This document shows, piece after piece, positions 1 to 8,408 of a stretch of 64,000 nt of DNA. Each line of letters begins with the position of its first letter. Positions within the stretch are counted from its first letter, which is position 1. The position numbers and the translations under genes were made by a program. Below the pieces are notes generated by a model. That model ran no database searches. It had not been told where the DNA came from and saw nothing but the letters and a program-made list of their open reading frames with translations. The DNA comes from Methylobacterium tarhaniae (lineage in GTDB: Bacteria; Pseudomonadota; Alphaproteobacteria; Rhizobiales; Beijerinckiaceae), in NCBI RefSeq assembly GCF_001043955.1, contig NZ_LABZ01000025.1, forward strand, positions 88,472 to 152,471, given 5' to 3'.

Positions 1-120
1 CGGCCCGCACTGACCCGGAACCCTCGATGTCCCCGGGGATTTGCCAGGGCCCGGGACGGCACCCTCCTCTCGACGCGTCGCGAGCCAACCCGGTCCACGC
101 CGGCGCCAAAGGACAGCCCC

Positions 121-1026
121 ATGACCGATGCCTCAGACCGGCGCCTGAAGATGCAGGACCCCCGCACCCAGTACCCGCAGCCGCCGTTCAAGCGACAGCC
201 GCAGGAAGCGCCGGGCCTCGCCAAGGCCATGGACCCGAAGCCCGACCACGGCGAGGCCAGCTACAGGGGCCACGGGCGCCTCGCCGGCCGCAAGGCTCTC
301 GTGACGGGCGCCGATTCCGGGATCGGGCGCGCCGCCGCCATCGCCTTCGCGCGCGAGGGCGCCGACGTGGCGCTCAGCTTCGTCGAGGAGGAGATGCCGG
401 ATGCGCAAGAGGTCGCCAAGCTGATCGAGGCCGAGGGCCGCAAGGCGGTGCTCCTGCCCGGCGACATCACCGACAAGGCCTTTTGCGAGACGCTCGTCCG
501 GAAGGCCGTAACCGATCTCGGGGGCCTGGACATCCTGGTCAACAACGCCGGCAAGCAGACCAACCAGAAGGACATCGGCGACATCACGGACGAGCAGTTC
601 GACCGGACGCTGAAGACCAACCTCTACGCCATGTTCTGGATCACCAAGGCGGCGCTCCCGCACATGCCGGCCGGCGCTTCCGTCATCAACACCGCCTCGG
701 TCGTGGCCTACAACCCGCCCCAGATCCTGGTCGACTACGCGACCACGAAGGCCGGCATCGTGGCGTTCTCGAAGGCGCTGGCCAAGCAGCAGGTCGCGAG
801 GGGCATCCGGGTGAACGCGGTGGCACCGGGCCCGTTCTGGACGGCGCTGCAACCCTCCGGCGGCCAGCCGCAGGAGAACGTCGAGAAGTTCGGCTCCGAG
901 GTGCCGCTGGGCCGGCCCGGGCAGCCGGTGGAGCTCGCCCCGGTGTACGTGTTCCTGGCAAGCCAGGAGGCGAGCTACGTCACCGGCGAGGTCTATGGCG
1001 CCACCGGCGGCAACGGAACGGCGTAG
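121..1026 (+). CDS. SDR family oxidoreductase (YghA / glucose-dehydrogenase-like)
   Basis: A 301-residue short-chain dehydrogenase of the long-N-terminus type found in general-stress SDRs such as YghA. Residues 1-55 form a hydrophilic leader, then the Rossmann fold begins with the cofactor loop TGADSGIG (about residues 62-69). NNAG follows at 141-144, the catalytic Ser at about 193, and Tyr206/Lys210 in YATTK. It should be a cytosolic NAD(P)H-dependent oxidoreductase acting on an alcohol or carbonyl; the substrate cannot be read from the sequence. The ATG at 121 fits the family N-terminus. It converges on the methyltransferase gene, with 36 bases between the two stops. The family is certain, the substrate unknown. 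Confidence 0.93.
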   Translation: MTDASDRRLKMQDPRTQYPQPPFKRQPQEAPGLAKAMDPKPDHGEASYRGHGRLAGRKALVTGADSGIGRAAAIAFAREGADVALSFVEEEMPDAQEVAKLIEAEGRKAVLLPGDITDKAFCETLVRKAVTDLGGLDILVNNAGKQTNQKDIGDITDEQFDRTLKTNLYAMFWITKAALPHMPAGASVINTASVVAYNPPQILVDYATTKAGIVAFSKALAKQQVARGIRVNAVAPGPFWTALQPSGGQPQENVEKFGSEVPLGRPGQPVELAPVYVFLASQEASYVTGEVYGATGGNGTA

Positions 1027-1046
1027 CGCGCCCCACTGATGTGGCA

Positions 1047-1062
1047 GGGCGCCGGCGCGCCC
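1047..1062. terminator. hairpin between convergent genes
   Basis: GGGCGC-CGGC-GCGCCC forms a perfect 6-bp stem with a 4-base loop, placed exactly in the gap between two convergent stop codons. There is no clear T-tract, so a bidirectional terminator is plausible but not proven. Confidence 0.35.
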
Positions 1063-1767
1063 TTACGCCCGTCCGATCCATCCGCGCCACGTGAAGGCGG
1101 CGAAGAAGAGTTCAACATCCCGGAAGCCGCCCGCCCTGAGCACGACGGCATCCGTTTCGGGCGCGAGGGTGTGCAGGTGGGCCTGCACGGCGCTCCGAGC
1201 TTTCGCCGCCTGCTCGCCGTCGACGCCGGACGCGACCGCATAGGCCTCGTACCGCGCGATCCATCGCGAGCGGCTGTCGTCCTGCGGGAAGCTTCCGTGC
1301 GCCGCAACGAACGGGGCGCCCGGCTTCAGGCGCCGGTGGATGGCTCGGACCGTGTCCTCGCGCGCCGCCGGGTCGAGGAAGTGCAGCGTGAGCAGGCAGG
1401 TCGCCGCGTCGAAGGGTCCGTCGGGCGCGTCGTCGATGTAGCCCTCGACGAGGGTGACCCGGTCCATCAACGACCCGAGTGTGCGCTCTGCCTGGCGGAG
1501 CATCTCCCGGGCGGGATCGACGCCGACGAACGTCCAGCCGGGATGCGCCTCGGCCAATGCCCGGAGTTCCAGTCCGCCTCCGGCCCCGAGCACCAGGACG
1601 CGCGCATCGGCCGGCGCGTGCTCAGCGAGCAGGATGCCGGTCATCCTATGCAGGGCCTCGAAGCCCGGTACGAAACGGGGTGGTCCGTCGGCATACCGTG
1701 CGGCGGCCGCCGGGTCCGAGAAGGCAGCCACGAAGTTGGTCGGTTCAGCGTGCGCGCTATGCGTCAT
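1063..1767 (-). CDS. class I SAM-dependent methyltransferase
   Basis: A 234-residue class I methyltransferase. The SAM-binding loop is VLGAGGG at about residues 59-65, with the acidic strand-2 end VGVDPA near 81-86 and a LTLHFLDP segment where motif III/IV is expected. No substrate-recognition domain is obvious, so it probably acts on a small molecule. Its start overlaps the end of the upstream Rrf2-type regulator gene by 11 bases on the same strand, which suggests translational coupling and joint control. The family is firm; the role is open. Confidence 0.88.
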   Translation of the reverse strand: MTHSAHAEPTNFVAAFSDPAAAARYADGPPRFVPGFEALHRMTGILLAEHAPADARVLVLGAGGGLELRALAEAHPGWTFVGVDPAREMLRQAERTLGSLMDRVTLVEGYIDDAPDGPFDAATCLLTLHFLDPAAREDTVRAIHRRLKPGAPFVAAHGSFPQDDSRSRWIARYEAYAVASGVDGEQAAKARSAVQAHLHTLAPETDAVVLRAGGFRDVELFFAAFTWRGWIGRA

Positions 1768-2221
1768 CGGATGGGGCCTCCTGCCCGCACGGTCCGCGCT
1801 TGGCCAAGCGCGCGTGGAAATCGGCGCTGAGACGGGCCAGCGTGACGTCGCCCAGTCGCGAGAGCAGCAGGGCTTCGGCTTCCCGGAAGGCGTCTGCGAG
1901 CGCAGCGTTGACTGCCTGCTCGACGAGGCAGGTCGGCTCTTCGCTCCTATGCCCCATCGCGAACACCTCCGGGGAGCCGAGCGCGACGTAGACGTCGTGC
2001 AAGGTCAACCGGTCGAGGTCACAGGCGATGGTCCAGCCGCCGCCATGCCCCTTCCCGGAAGCCACGAGCCCCAGGTCGCGCAGGCCCGCCATCGTTCGGC
2101 GCACCACGACCGGGTTGGTCCCCATCATCATGGCCAACCGCTCGGACGTCACCGGGCCGTCGGCCTCGGCCATGTGGAGGAGGACGTGCAGCACGCCCGA
2201 CAATCTGCCATCCCGTCTCAT
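1757..2221 (-). CDS. Rrf2 family transcriptional regulator
   Basis: A 154-residue Rrf2-type winged-helix regulator. The N-terminus [19 protein letters not shown] is the usual start of a redox/stress-responsive subgroup, followed by the recognition segment around [17 protein letters not shown]. Only two cysteines are visible (about 98 and 147) and they are not in the three-Cys IscR pattern, so an iron-sulfur cluster is unlikely. It is transcribed with the downstream methyltransferase and divergently from the glutathione transferase gene. Its own start codon lies inside a 13-bp perfect inverted repeat, which is a strong hint of autoregulation and of control over both directions. Confidence 0.88.
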   Translation of the reverse strand: MRRDGRLSGVLHVLLHMAEADGPVTSERLAMMMGTNPVVVRRTMAGLRDLGLVASGKGHGGGWTIACDLDRLTLHDVYVALGSPEVFAMGHRSEEPTCLVEQAVNAALADAFREAEALLLSRLGDVTLARLSADFHARLAKRGPCGQEAPSDDA

Positions 2222-2250
2222 GGAACTTATGATGTTGCATGAGACGGGAT
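2210..2250. promoter_or_regulatory. inverted repeat at the Rrf2 start, likely operator
   Basis: ATCCCGTCTCATG (2210-2222) and CATGAGACGGGAT (2238-2250) are perfect inverted 13-bp arms with a 15-base AT-richer spacer. The left arm contains the Rrf2 start codon. A dimeric regulator bound here would cover the start region of the Rrf2 gene and sit 100 bases before the divergent glutathione transferase gene. Confidence 0.6.
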
Positions 2251-2352
2251 TCTGTCAACCGGAGCCGAACCGGGATGCTCGGTCCGGCGCCAGCCGCCCT
2301 AGTTCGGGCCTGAGGGAGCAACCTGCACCACCCCGACTACGAGGCATCCGCC

Positions 2353-2988
2353 ATGATCACGCTCTACACCTGGTCGACCCCGAACGGTCGCAAGATCCCG
2401 ATCATGCTGGAGGAGTGCGATCTGCCGTACTCGGTCGTGCCGGTGAACATCGGCAAGGACGAGCAGTTCGCCCCCGAGTTCCTGAGGGTCTCGCCGAACA
2501 ACAAGATCCCGGCCATCGTCGACGACGAAGCGGAGGGCGGTCCGCTCTCGGTGTTCGAGAGCGGCGCGATCCTCACCTATCTCGCCGAGAAGACCGGACG
2601 CTTCCTCGCGCCGTCGGGTCCCGCCCGTTACAAGGCCCTGGAGTGGCTTCACTGGCAGGTCGGCGGCTTGGGCCCGATGCTGGGCCAACTCGGCTTCTTC
2701 GCGGTGCGTTCGGACGAAAAGGCACCGCTGGCCATCAAGCGGTTCACCGAAGAGGCGGACCGGCTGCTACGGGTGATGGACAAGCGCCTCGGCGAGGGTC
2801 CCTACCTGGCGGGCCAGGACTACTCCATCGCCGACATGGCCTGCTACGCCTGGACGCTGGCGGCCACGTCGTTCCTTAAGGACCCGCTCGCCGGCACGCT
2901 TGGCTCGGTCCCGAACCTCCATGGCTGGTTGGAGCGGGTCGGCAAGCGTCCGGCGGTCAAACGCGGGATGGAGGTGCCGAAGACCTGA
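2353..2988 (+). CDS. glutathione S-transferase (YfcG/Ure2p-like)
   Basis: A 211-residue glutathione transferase. Residues 1-80 are the thioredoxin-like domain, opening MITLYTWSTPNGRK with the Thr/Asn active-site pattern of Nu-class (YfcG-like) enzymes instead of a catalytic Tyr. NKIPAIVDDE gives the cis-Pro and FESGAILTYL the glutathione-binding Glu-Ser pair. The helical C-domain has YSIADMACYAW, the usual N-capping Asp motif. It should act in the cytosol as a glutathione-dependent disulfide reductase or peroxidase. It stands alone, divergent from the Rrf2 gene, and the operator-like repeat between them suggests induction by the same stress. Confidence 0.92.
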   Translation: MITLYTWSTPNGRKIPIMLEECDLPYSVVPVNIGKDEQFAPEFLRVSPNNKIPAIVDDEAEGGPLSVFESGAILTYLAEKTGRFLAPSGPARYKALEWLHWQVGGLGPMLGQLGFFAVRSDEKAPLAIKRFTEEADRLLRVMDKRLGEGPYLAGQDYSIADMACYAWTLAATSFLKDPLAGTLGSVPNLHGWLERVGKRPAVKRGMEVPKT

Positions 2989-3045
2989 CCCCCGGACCGG
3001 CGGGCGGCGGGGGCCATCGATGAGATGCGGGGCGGTACGGAACCG

Positions 3046-3669
3046 TCACGCATGGCCCTTCGCGGCCAGGAAGCCGGCGTAGTTGTTACCGGCGAAGGGC
3101 AGGTGGTCGCCCATCAGCCTGGCGTGCGCCTCGCCGGTGGTGGACTGCCAGTGGGCGAGGAGCTCGGCTCCGACGGCGACCCAGTTGATTGGCACGATGC
3201 CGGCCTGGACCATCCGGGTGATGGCCGCGTCCTCGACGAGCTTGCTCCAGGTGCCGGAGGCGTCGACGACCGCATAGACGTCGTAGCCCGCGTCCTTGGC
3301 CGACAGGGCCGCGAAGGCGACGCACACGTCCGTCGAGATGCCGGCGATCAGGAGCTTCTTTCGGCCGGTCGCCTTCACGGCTGCGGCTAAGTCGGCGTTG
3401 TCGAAAGCGTTGATCTCGCCAGGCCGATGCACGACGACCGCGTTCGGCAGGCCCTGCGCTACCACCGGCATGACCGGGCCGTTCGGGCCGTCCGAGGCGC
3501 TGGTCGTGATCACGGCCGGCAGGCCGTAGACCTGCGCGATGGTCACAAGCGCCTTCACGTTGTTCAGGAAGTCCGCGGGCGACTGGGTCTGCACGCCGTT
3601 GGCGAGCCCGGTCTGGTGGTCGACAAAGAGGACGGCGGCGTTCTCGGCGGTCAATCTCTCGTAGGACAT
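3046..3669 (-). CDS. isochorismatase-family hydrolase (YcaC-like)
   Basis: A 207-residue cysteine hydrolase of the isochorismatase superfamily. The catalytic Asp lies in LFVDHQTGL (Asp17) and the nucleophile in GISTDVCVAF (Cys116). VVVHRPGEINAFDN and the DASGTWS segment match the YcaC subgroup, whose natural substrate is not settled. I start it at the ATG ending at 3669 (MSYERL); an in-frame ATG 48 bases upstream gives a Gly/Pro-rich extension foreign to the family. A LysR regulator gene lies directly upstream on the same strand and may control it. Confidence 0.9.
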   Translation of the reverse strand: MSYERLTAENAAVLFVDHQTGLANGVQTQSPADFLNNVKALVTIAQVYGLPAVITTSASDGPNGPVMPVVAQGLPNAVVVHRPGEINAFDNADLAAAVKATGRKKLLIAGISTDVCVAFAALSAKDAGYDVYAVVDASGTWSKLVEDAAITRMVQAGIVPINWVAVGAELLAHWQSTTGEAHARLMGDHLPFAGNNYAGFLAAKGHA

Positions 3670-3769
3670 GACGTTCTCATTCGGGTGGGGCGGCCCTACT
3701 CCGGAACCGCCTGACACCCCGAAGATGCCGTCCCACGTCCGGCGCCACTAGCCGTCATTCCAGGCACTC

Positions 3770-3792
3770 TGCGTCCCTAAATGCGGGACGCA
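3770..3792. repeat. 8-bp inverted repeat
   Basis: TGCGTCCC-n7-GGGACGCA lies between the LysR stop and the start of the hydrolase gene. It could be a weak terminator for the LysR gene (no T-run) or an operator for the hydrolase. Confidence 0.35.
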
Positions 3793-3834
3793 GCGAAGGC
3801 GACCGCGCCCTCGGGCGGGCTCGCACGTCAACTG

Positions 3835-4710
3835 TTAGGTGGCTTGCCGGCTGAGGCGCTCGATCAGCAGGTCCGTCAGCGCCTGCACCTTGCGAGACGG
3901 GTGCTGCCCGGGCGGGCGCACGACGAACATGCCGATGGAGGGCAAGGCGTATCCCGGCATGACCGGCACCAGGGAGCCGGCTGCCACGTAGGGCTCCGCG
4001 ATGACGTCGGGCAGCGCGGTGATGCCCGCGCCCGCGGCCGTCGCCTCCGCGATGGCCACCGCGCTGTCGGCCCGGAAGCGGCCCGTCGGGCGTACCGGGA
4101 ACGATTCACCCCCGGCGCTGAACGTCCACGTCTCTGTGCCGATCATCACGGCCGGGTGTCCGGGCACGTCCTCCGGCGTTTCGGGCGCGCCGTGCGCGGC
4201 GACGTAGTCGGGGCTCGCGAACAGCCGAACCGAGAAGGACCCGATGCGGCGTGCGATGAGGTTCGAATCCGCCAGGTAGCCGACCCGGATGCCGCAGTCG
4301 AAGCCCTCCGTGACGAGGTCGACGTAGCGGTCGCTGTAGCGGCAGTTGATCTGCAGTTCAGGATGGCGGCGGGTGAGCTCCGCGATGGCCGGCGCGAAGT
4401 GCGTCGGGCCGAACGTGGAGGGCACGGCAACCCGCAGGAGGCCGCGGAGCGCGCCGCCGGGCGAGACCGCCTCCAAGGCCGCGTCCACCTCCGCGCAGAT
4501 CCGTGCGGCGTGCTCCCGGAACGTCGTGCCCATTTCGGTCAGGGCCGCGCCGCGGGTGGTGCGGGCGAGGAGTTGGGTGCCGAGCTCGGCCTCCAGCCGC
4601 AGCAGCCGCCGGCTGACAATCGACTTCGCCATGTTGAGGCGGCGGGAGGCGGCCGAGACCCCGCCCGCGTCGGCGACCTCCACGAAGGTCCTCAGGTCAT
4701 CGATGTCCAT
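3835..4710 (-). CDS. LysR family transcriptional regulator
   Basis: A 291-residue LysR-type regulator. MDIDDLRTFVEVADAGGVS opens a standard winged helix (residues 1-60, with SAASRRLNMAKSIVSRRL as the recognition helices), then the linker and a periplasmic-binding-protein-like effector domain to residue 285. The start is the ATG ending at 4710; the open frame runs 81 codons further upstream but that part is not LysR-like. This subgroup (CrgA/DsdC-like, with long inter-domain DSDR-like segments) usually responds to small aromatic or quinone-type signals, but the effector cannot be read here. The hydrolase downstream is a likely target. Confidence 0.9.
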   Translation of the reverse strand: MDIDDLRTFVEVADAGGVSAASRRLNMAKSIVSRRLLRLEAELGTQLLARTTRGAALTEMGTTFREHAARICAEVDAALEAVSPGGALRGLLRVAVPSTFGPTHFAPAIAELTRRHPELQINCRYSDRYVDLVTEGFDCGIRVGYLADSNLIARRIGSFSVRLFASPDYVAAHGAPETPEDVPGHPAVMIGTETWTFSAGGESFPVRPTGRFRADSAVAIAEATAAGAGITALPDVIAEPYVAAGSLVPVMPGYALPSIGMFVVRPPGQHPSRKVQALTDLLIERLSRQAT

Positions 4711-5283
4711 TCGCGTTCCGTTTCCCGGGACGGAGCTTGCCCGGATCGGACGATACCGTCCCCACCACGGCGACGCTATGTTCCGTGGCGAGGATGCACA
4801 TCGAAGAAGGACGATAACCATGGACGTGAACAAGCTCAGACGCGGCGACCGCATGGTGACCCAGCGGAAACATCCTTGCCCAATGAGAGGCTGAGCCGGA
4901 CCAGGCCGACCTTGTCGGTCGGATCCGGATCGTGATGCCGGGTACACGCCCAATGTCCCCGGGGTCGCTTACGTGCCCGTGCAGATGAGGTCCCGGCCTG
5001 ACACGAGGTCGGCGTAATGAGCCATGACATGCTGATGTCGTGGCCGCCGCTTGTAGGTTAACTTCCTTATAATAAGCAGAATTCTGGGCCTGCATGCTCG
5101 ATCGGCTGCAAGAGTCAACATCTTGAATCGCGCGAGTGCTACCAAATGTCCGAGCTGAGGTCTAAAGCAGACCCTCTTCTCACGGCCAAGCGGACTGGGG
5201 TTTGATCATCAGGTCGTCGCTTCACACTATAATAATACATATACCCCGATCTGTCTCAGGATAGCGCCAAATACAGGGGCGCC
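4711..5283. other. gene-free stretch
   Basis: No convincing gene. The right half (about 5040-5260) is AT-rich compared with its surroundings, with short TATAAT-like and TATA-rich stretches. It separates the detoxification genes from the small genes beside the integrase, so it may be an island boundary or a promoter-rich remnant. Confidence 0.4.
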
Positions 5284-5640
5284 TTACCGCTCCTGGCGAT
5301 CCCTGGTCTGCAGGGACTTCTCGACGATCTCGGCCACCCGCTGCGCCGTGGCGCCGGCGAGCTTCCCCCGAAGGGCGACGATGCGGTGAGCTGGCGTCCC
5401 CGGCGCCGAGACGACCAGGCGGCCATCGGCCGAGAGGGTGACCGTCGCGACGAGGTCCTCCTCCTGGACGGGCGGCTGCCCCTCCACCTCAGCTATCGAA
5501 GCGGCCAGGCGGGCGCGGTCGGCGCGCAGCTCCTCCAGCCTCGCTTCCTTTTCAGCGAGGGCCTGCCTCATCCGCCGTAGCGTTCCCTGCCGGACGTCCT
5601 CCCTCAGATCGCCCACGCGCTCCTCCATGGATGGAGGCAT
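5284..5640 (-). CDS. hypothetical coiled-coil protein
   Basis: I do not recognise this protein. It is about 118 residues from the ATG ending at 5640. The first half is a charged heptad-like helix (LRRMRQALAEKEARLEELRADRARL) that should form a coiled coil. The second half is beta-like (VATVTLSADGRLVVSAPG) and ends in a basic helix. It lies 46 bases after the next small gene and on the same strand, close to the integrase, so both may be island cargo. A TTG start at 5667 is possible but has no ribosome binding site. Confidence 0.55.
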   Translation of the reverse strand: MPPSMEERVGDLREDVRQGTLRRMRQALAEKEARLEELRADRARLAASIAEVEGQPPVQEEDLVATVTLSADGRLVVSAPGTPAHRIVALRGKLAGATAQRVAEIVEKSLQTRDRQER

Positions 5641-5686
5641 CCTCGCGCTGGCCGGGACCCGGAGCAAGCCCGCGCGGGTGCGGAGG

Positions 5687-5977
5687 TTAGGCCCGCGCGA
5701 CGGCCGCCTCCACGATGCGCTCGACCGAACGGCTCACCATCCCCAGGGACCACCCAGCCCGGCGCCCGGTCAGAAGACACCCGAGCAGCAGCTGGACGCG
5801 GCCGACGCGGTCGCGCGGCGTGTCCCTGTCCGTCAAGGGGCGGAGGAGGTCCTCGTTTTCGGGCGGGAACGAGCGCCCCGCGAACCGGCCGACGAGGAAC
5901 GCGACCTCCTCGTCCGTGGCGCGGGGCAGCGCCTCGCGGATGAGGGCCTCGGGAATGCTGAGCTCGATAACGCGCAT
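5687..5977 (-). CDS. hypothetical small protein
   Basis: An unknown 96-residue protein starting MRVIELSIPEALI. The ATG ending at 5977 has AGGAG eight bases upstream, which decides this start over an ATG 51 bases earlier. It is soluble, with an acidic middle (ATDEEVAFLVGRF) and a C-terminal helix (SVERIVEAAVARA). It precedes the coiled-coil gene on the same strand and follows the integrase gene, so it is probably cargo of the element that ends near 7966. Confidence 0.6.
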   Translation of the reverse strand: MRVIELSIPEALIREALPRATDEEVAFLVGRFAGRSFPPENEDLLRPLTDRDTPRDRVGRVQLLLGCLLTGRRAGWSLGMVSRSVERIVEAAVARA

Positions 5978-6148
5978 GGAAGACTCCTGCCCGGCGCGGC
6001 GGCCGGTGCGATCGATGGGAGCCCTCAAGGGGATGCGGGAGGCTGACCGGCCGGAGCCGGTCCCCTATGCCAGGAGGATGCCCCCGCAGTCGGCGCGCCG
6101 CAAGGGCGGGGTCTGTCCGGTAAGCGGACACACCCGAGGGGAGGGGGC

Positions 6149-7762
6149 TCATCGCCGAGGCTTCTTCTCCGCCTTGGGCTTCCTCGGCCGGCCCGGCCCG
6201 CGCACGATAGGCTCGGGATCCGGCGTGGGATCGGGCGCCTCGACCGGCGGGGCCGCCCGCAGCATCCGCTCGACGATAGGGCGCTCGCGCTCGTAGGCTT
6301 CCAGCACGTGCCGGACCCACGCCGCCATTCCCTTGGCCTTCAGAGGGAAACGCTGGGCCCTGGCGTAGACCCTTCTGGTGATGTCTTCTATCCGCGCCTC
6401 CTCACTGTCCTTGCCCGAGCTGTGCGCCAGGATCGCGCTGCCGGCGCCACCGAGCTCCTCGTCCGCGAGGTAGGAGGAGAGCGTTCGGCGGGCGTCGTGC
6501 GGGATCCAGTGCCGCACGCCGACCAGCCTTAGCCAGTCCCGCTTGCGGACGGTGACGGCGCCCTTCTTGCCCTTCTTCGGTCGCCCCTGGAGGCGGTAGA
6601 GAAGCTGGTTGAGCCCGTCGCTCGTGACGTGCTTGCCGCTCGCCCGGCTGGGAAATATCCAGTTTGTGTCGCTCTCCCGCTCGAACCGGGCGAGGACCTC
6701 AAGCGCCTCGGGCGGGATCGGGAGGCCGTGTGGGCGGCCTGCGCTCGTGCCGCCCTTCATCTCCTCGCCGGTCCAGGTCCAGGCGCACCAGCCGGGGTGG
6801 TCGGGCACGGGGATGATGCCATCCCGCCGGGTGCCGCCAAGCGCGCCGGTTCGCTGCGCAGTAAGGACGACAGCCCACAGGGCCGCGATCGTCCCCGGTG
6901 TTGTCTCCTGGTCCGTGCCGCCGAGCGCCCGGCAGTGCTCAGCGACGAGGATCGTCCGGACGAGCTCCGTGACCGTCGGTGTGTGCTCGCGCGTTTCCGC
7001 CTTGTACCGGACCTTGGCGCGGTTGGACCACCACGGAACATCCTGTTCCGTCCAACCGCAGAGCCCGGAGTGATCGCTGTGACCCCAGTCGAGCGCCGCG
7101 CGGGCGTTCGCCATCGCCCGTGCAGCCGTGCTCGGAGCCTGGTTCCGCACCAGCGCGTCCCGCACGCGCTCGAAATCCGCGAGGGTGATGTCGCAGACCG
7201 GCGTCTCCGCGATCTCGGCGAACTCCGGCAGGCGGATGGCGCGCTCGTACTGGCTGTCCCAGCCCTCGCGAAGGGTCGGAAGGTGATGCTCAAGGAACAG
7301 GTCGACGAGGTCGCGCCATTCCCACGGCCCATCGCGCCGACGGTCCTCCTCGGTTCGCTCCGGCCGGCGAGGTTCGAACGGGGGGTAGGCGAGCTCGACC
7401 GCCTCCGGCAGGGCTGTGCCCTCGCCGAGGGATCGCTCGAAGATCTCGGCGTCGAACTTCGGGTCGAACCCGGCGGCGAAGTCCAGGCGCGCGCGGGCCG
7501 CGGCGATCCGCGCGGCCTGCAGGTCCATCACGTCGGTGCCTCCGAGCCGGATCGTCCCCCGGCGGTGGCGCAGGTACCAGGTTCCGCTGGCCTTCGTGAC
7601 ACGCAGCGTCAGGCCGGTCGCGTCCTTGGCCGTGTCAGCGAACTCGATGCCCCGGCCCGGGACCCGTCCCTCGTCGATCAGCCGCATCGCCCGCGCCACG
7701 GCATCGGCCGTGAGATGGACGCGCTCGCGCTCGTAGCCGCCTCGCTCCTTCGCCTTCGCCAC
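6149..7762 (-). CDS. P4-type tyrosine integrase
   Basis: A site-specific recombinase of about 537 residues. The N-terminal arm-binding domain (LTLRVTKASGTWYLRHR) is followed by a core-binding domain (DLVDLFLEHHLPTLREGW) and the catalytic domain. There I see the first Arg in TAQRTGALG, the His-x-x-Arg box in HDARRTLSS, and the Tyr nucleophile in RRVYAR. The C-terminus has an unusual AT-hook-like tail (GPGRPRKPKAEKKPRR). GTG at 7762 is preferred because GGAGGG lies just upstream; the frame is open to 7819. It reads away from the tRNA-Gly 3' fragment 163 bases away, the usual place for an integrase that targets a tRNA gene. Confidence 0.92.
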   Translation of the reverse strand: MAKAKERGGYERERVHLTADAVARAMRLIDEGRVPGRGIEFADTAKDATGLTLRVTKASGTWYLRHRRGTIRLGGTDVMDLQAARIAAARARLDFAAGFDPKFDAEIFERSLGEGTALPEAVELAYPPFEPRRPERTEEDRRRDGPWEWRDLVDLFLEHHLPTLREGWDSQYERAIRLPEFAEIAETPVCDITLADFERVRDALVRNQAPSTAARAMANARAALDWGHSDHSGLCGWTEQDVPWWSNRAKVRYKAETREHTPTVTELVRTILVAEHCRALGGTDQETTPGTIAALWAVVLTAQRTGALGGTRRDGIIPVPDHPGWCAWTWTGEEMKGGTSAGRPHGLPIPPEALEVLARFERESDTNWIFPSRASGKHVTSDGLNQLLYRLQGRPKKGKKGAVTVRKRDWLRLVGVRHWIPHDARRTLSSYLADEELGGAGSAILAHSSGKDSEEARIEDITRRVYARAQRFPLKAKGMAAWVRHVLEAYERERPIVERMLRAAPPVEAPDPTPDPEPIVRGPGRPRKPKAEKKPRR

Positions 7763-7924
7763 CGTGCCCTCCGCATGGGATACAACGGGGATACAACACG
7801 CCCCCGGGGGCCGCGGCAACGCAGCGTACTGCGCAGAGGCGCAAGAAATTCGTTTAATATGAGGGAGTTGGTTGGGGTGGTTAACAGGTTTCGCGGGTGC
7901 CCGAAAACCCGCCTCTAAAGCTTC

Positions 7925-7966
7925 CCAAGCTGAATGTCGTCGGTTCGATCCCGATCGCCCGCTCCA
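7925..7966 (+). repeat. tRNA-Gly 3' end, attachment-site core, copy 1
   Basis: These 42 bases run from the anticodon loop (preceding bases give TTCCCAA, anticodon CCC) through a T-arm with loop TTCGATC to the acceptor strand CGCCCGC-T-CCA. Upstream bases do not form the 5' half, so this is a tRNA fragment left by integration, not a gene. It is identical to 19437-19478. Confidence 0.85.
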
Positions 7967-8408
7967 TCAACTCCTTGGAACTGAACGCCTTTTTGTGGGC
8001 TGAGTAGCCCTGGTGTTCCTCATGTTCCCCATGGCGTTCCCCGCCGTTCCCCCGCTTCGTTCAAGGTCTGTTCCGCTCCTCGGGAGTGACGCCTTCGACG
8101 ACCATCCGGCCGGTGAGGGACGTCGAAGGCATCAGCCCCGATGGTTTCGCCATCCGGCCAATCCCCGCGAGGGGTGGCGCGGCATCACCTGCACGGATCC
8201 GGCGAGATGAGGAGGCCTCCACGACGGCATCGCTCCCCGTGATCAGGAGATCGCGCTCTTTCGCCATCCCTGACGGTTCCGAAGGCGTGTACGCTCCTCC
8301 GATCCACCCTTGAGGTCGGAGGGCACCATGAACGCGATCACGCGACGTCGCTTCGCCGCATGCAGCGCGGGCCTGATCTCGGCCGTTAGTCTGCCACGCA
8401 TGGCCGTG
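7925..8408 (+). repeat. long direct repeat, copy 1
   Basis: The att core plus about 440 bp of flank recurs at 19437-19918, mostly matching by eye and with nearly the same length. It includes a cluster of GTTCC direct repeats (about 8012-8078), which resemble integrase arm-binding sites, and runs into the first 80 bases of the aldo/keto reductase gene. Confidence 0.8.

Noticed and set aside
27..1094. A 355-codon frame overlapping the first SDR gene.
   Set aside because: It is a frame shadow; the SDR frame has all catalytic motifs.
7870..7966. A complete tRNA-Gly gene at the first att site.
   Set aside because: The bases upstream of the anticodon loop form neither the D-arm nor the 5' acceptor strand; only the 3' half is present.
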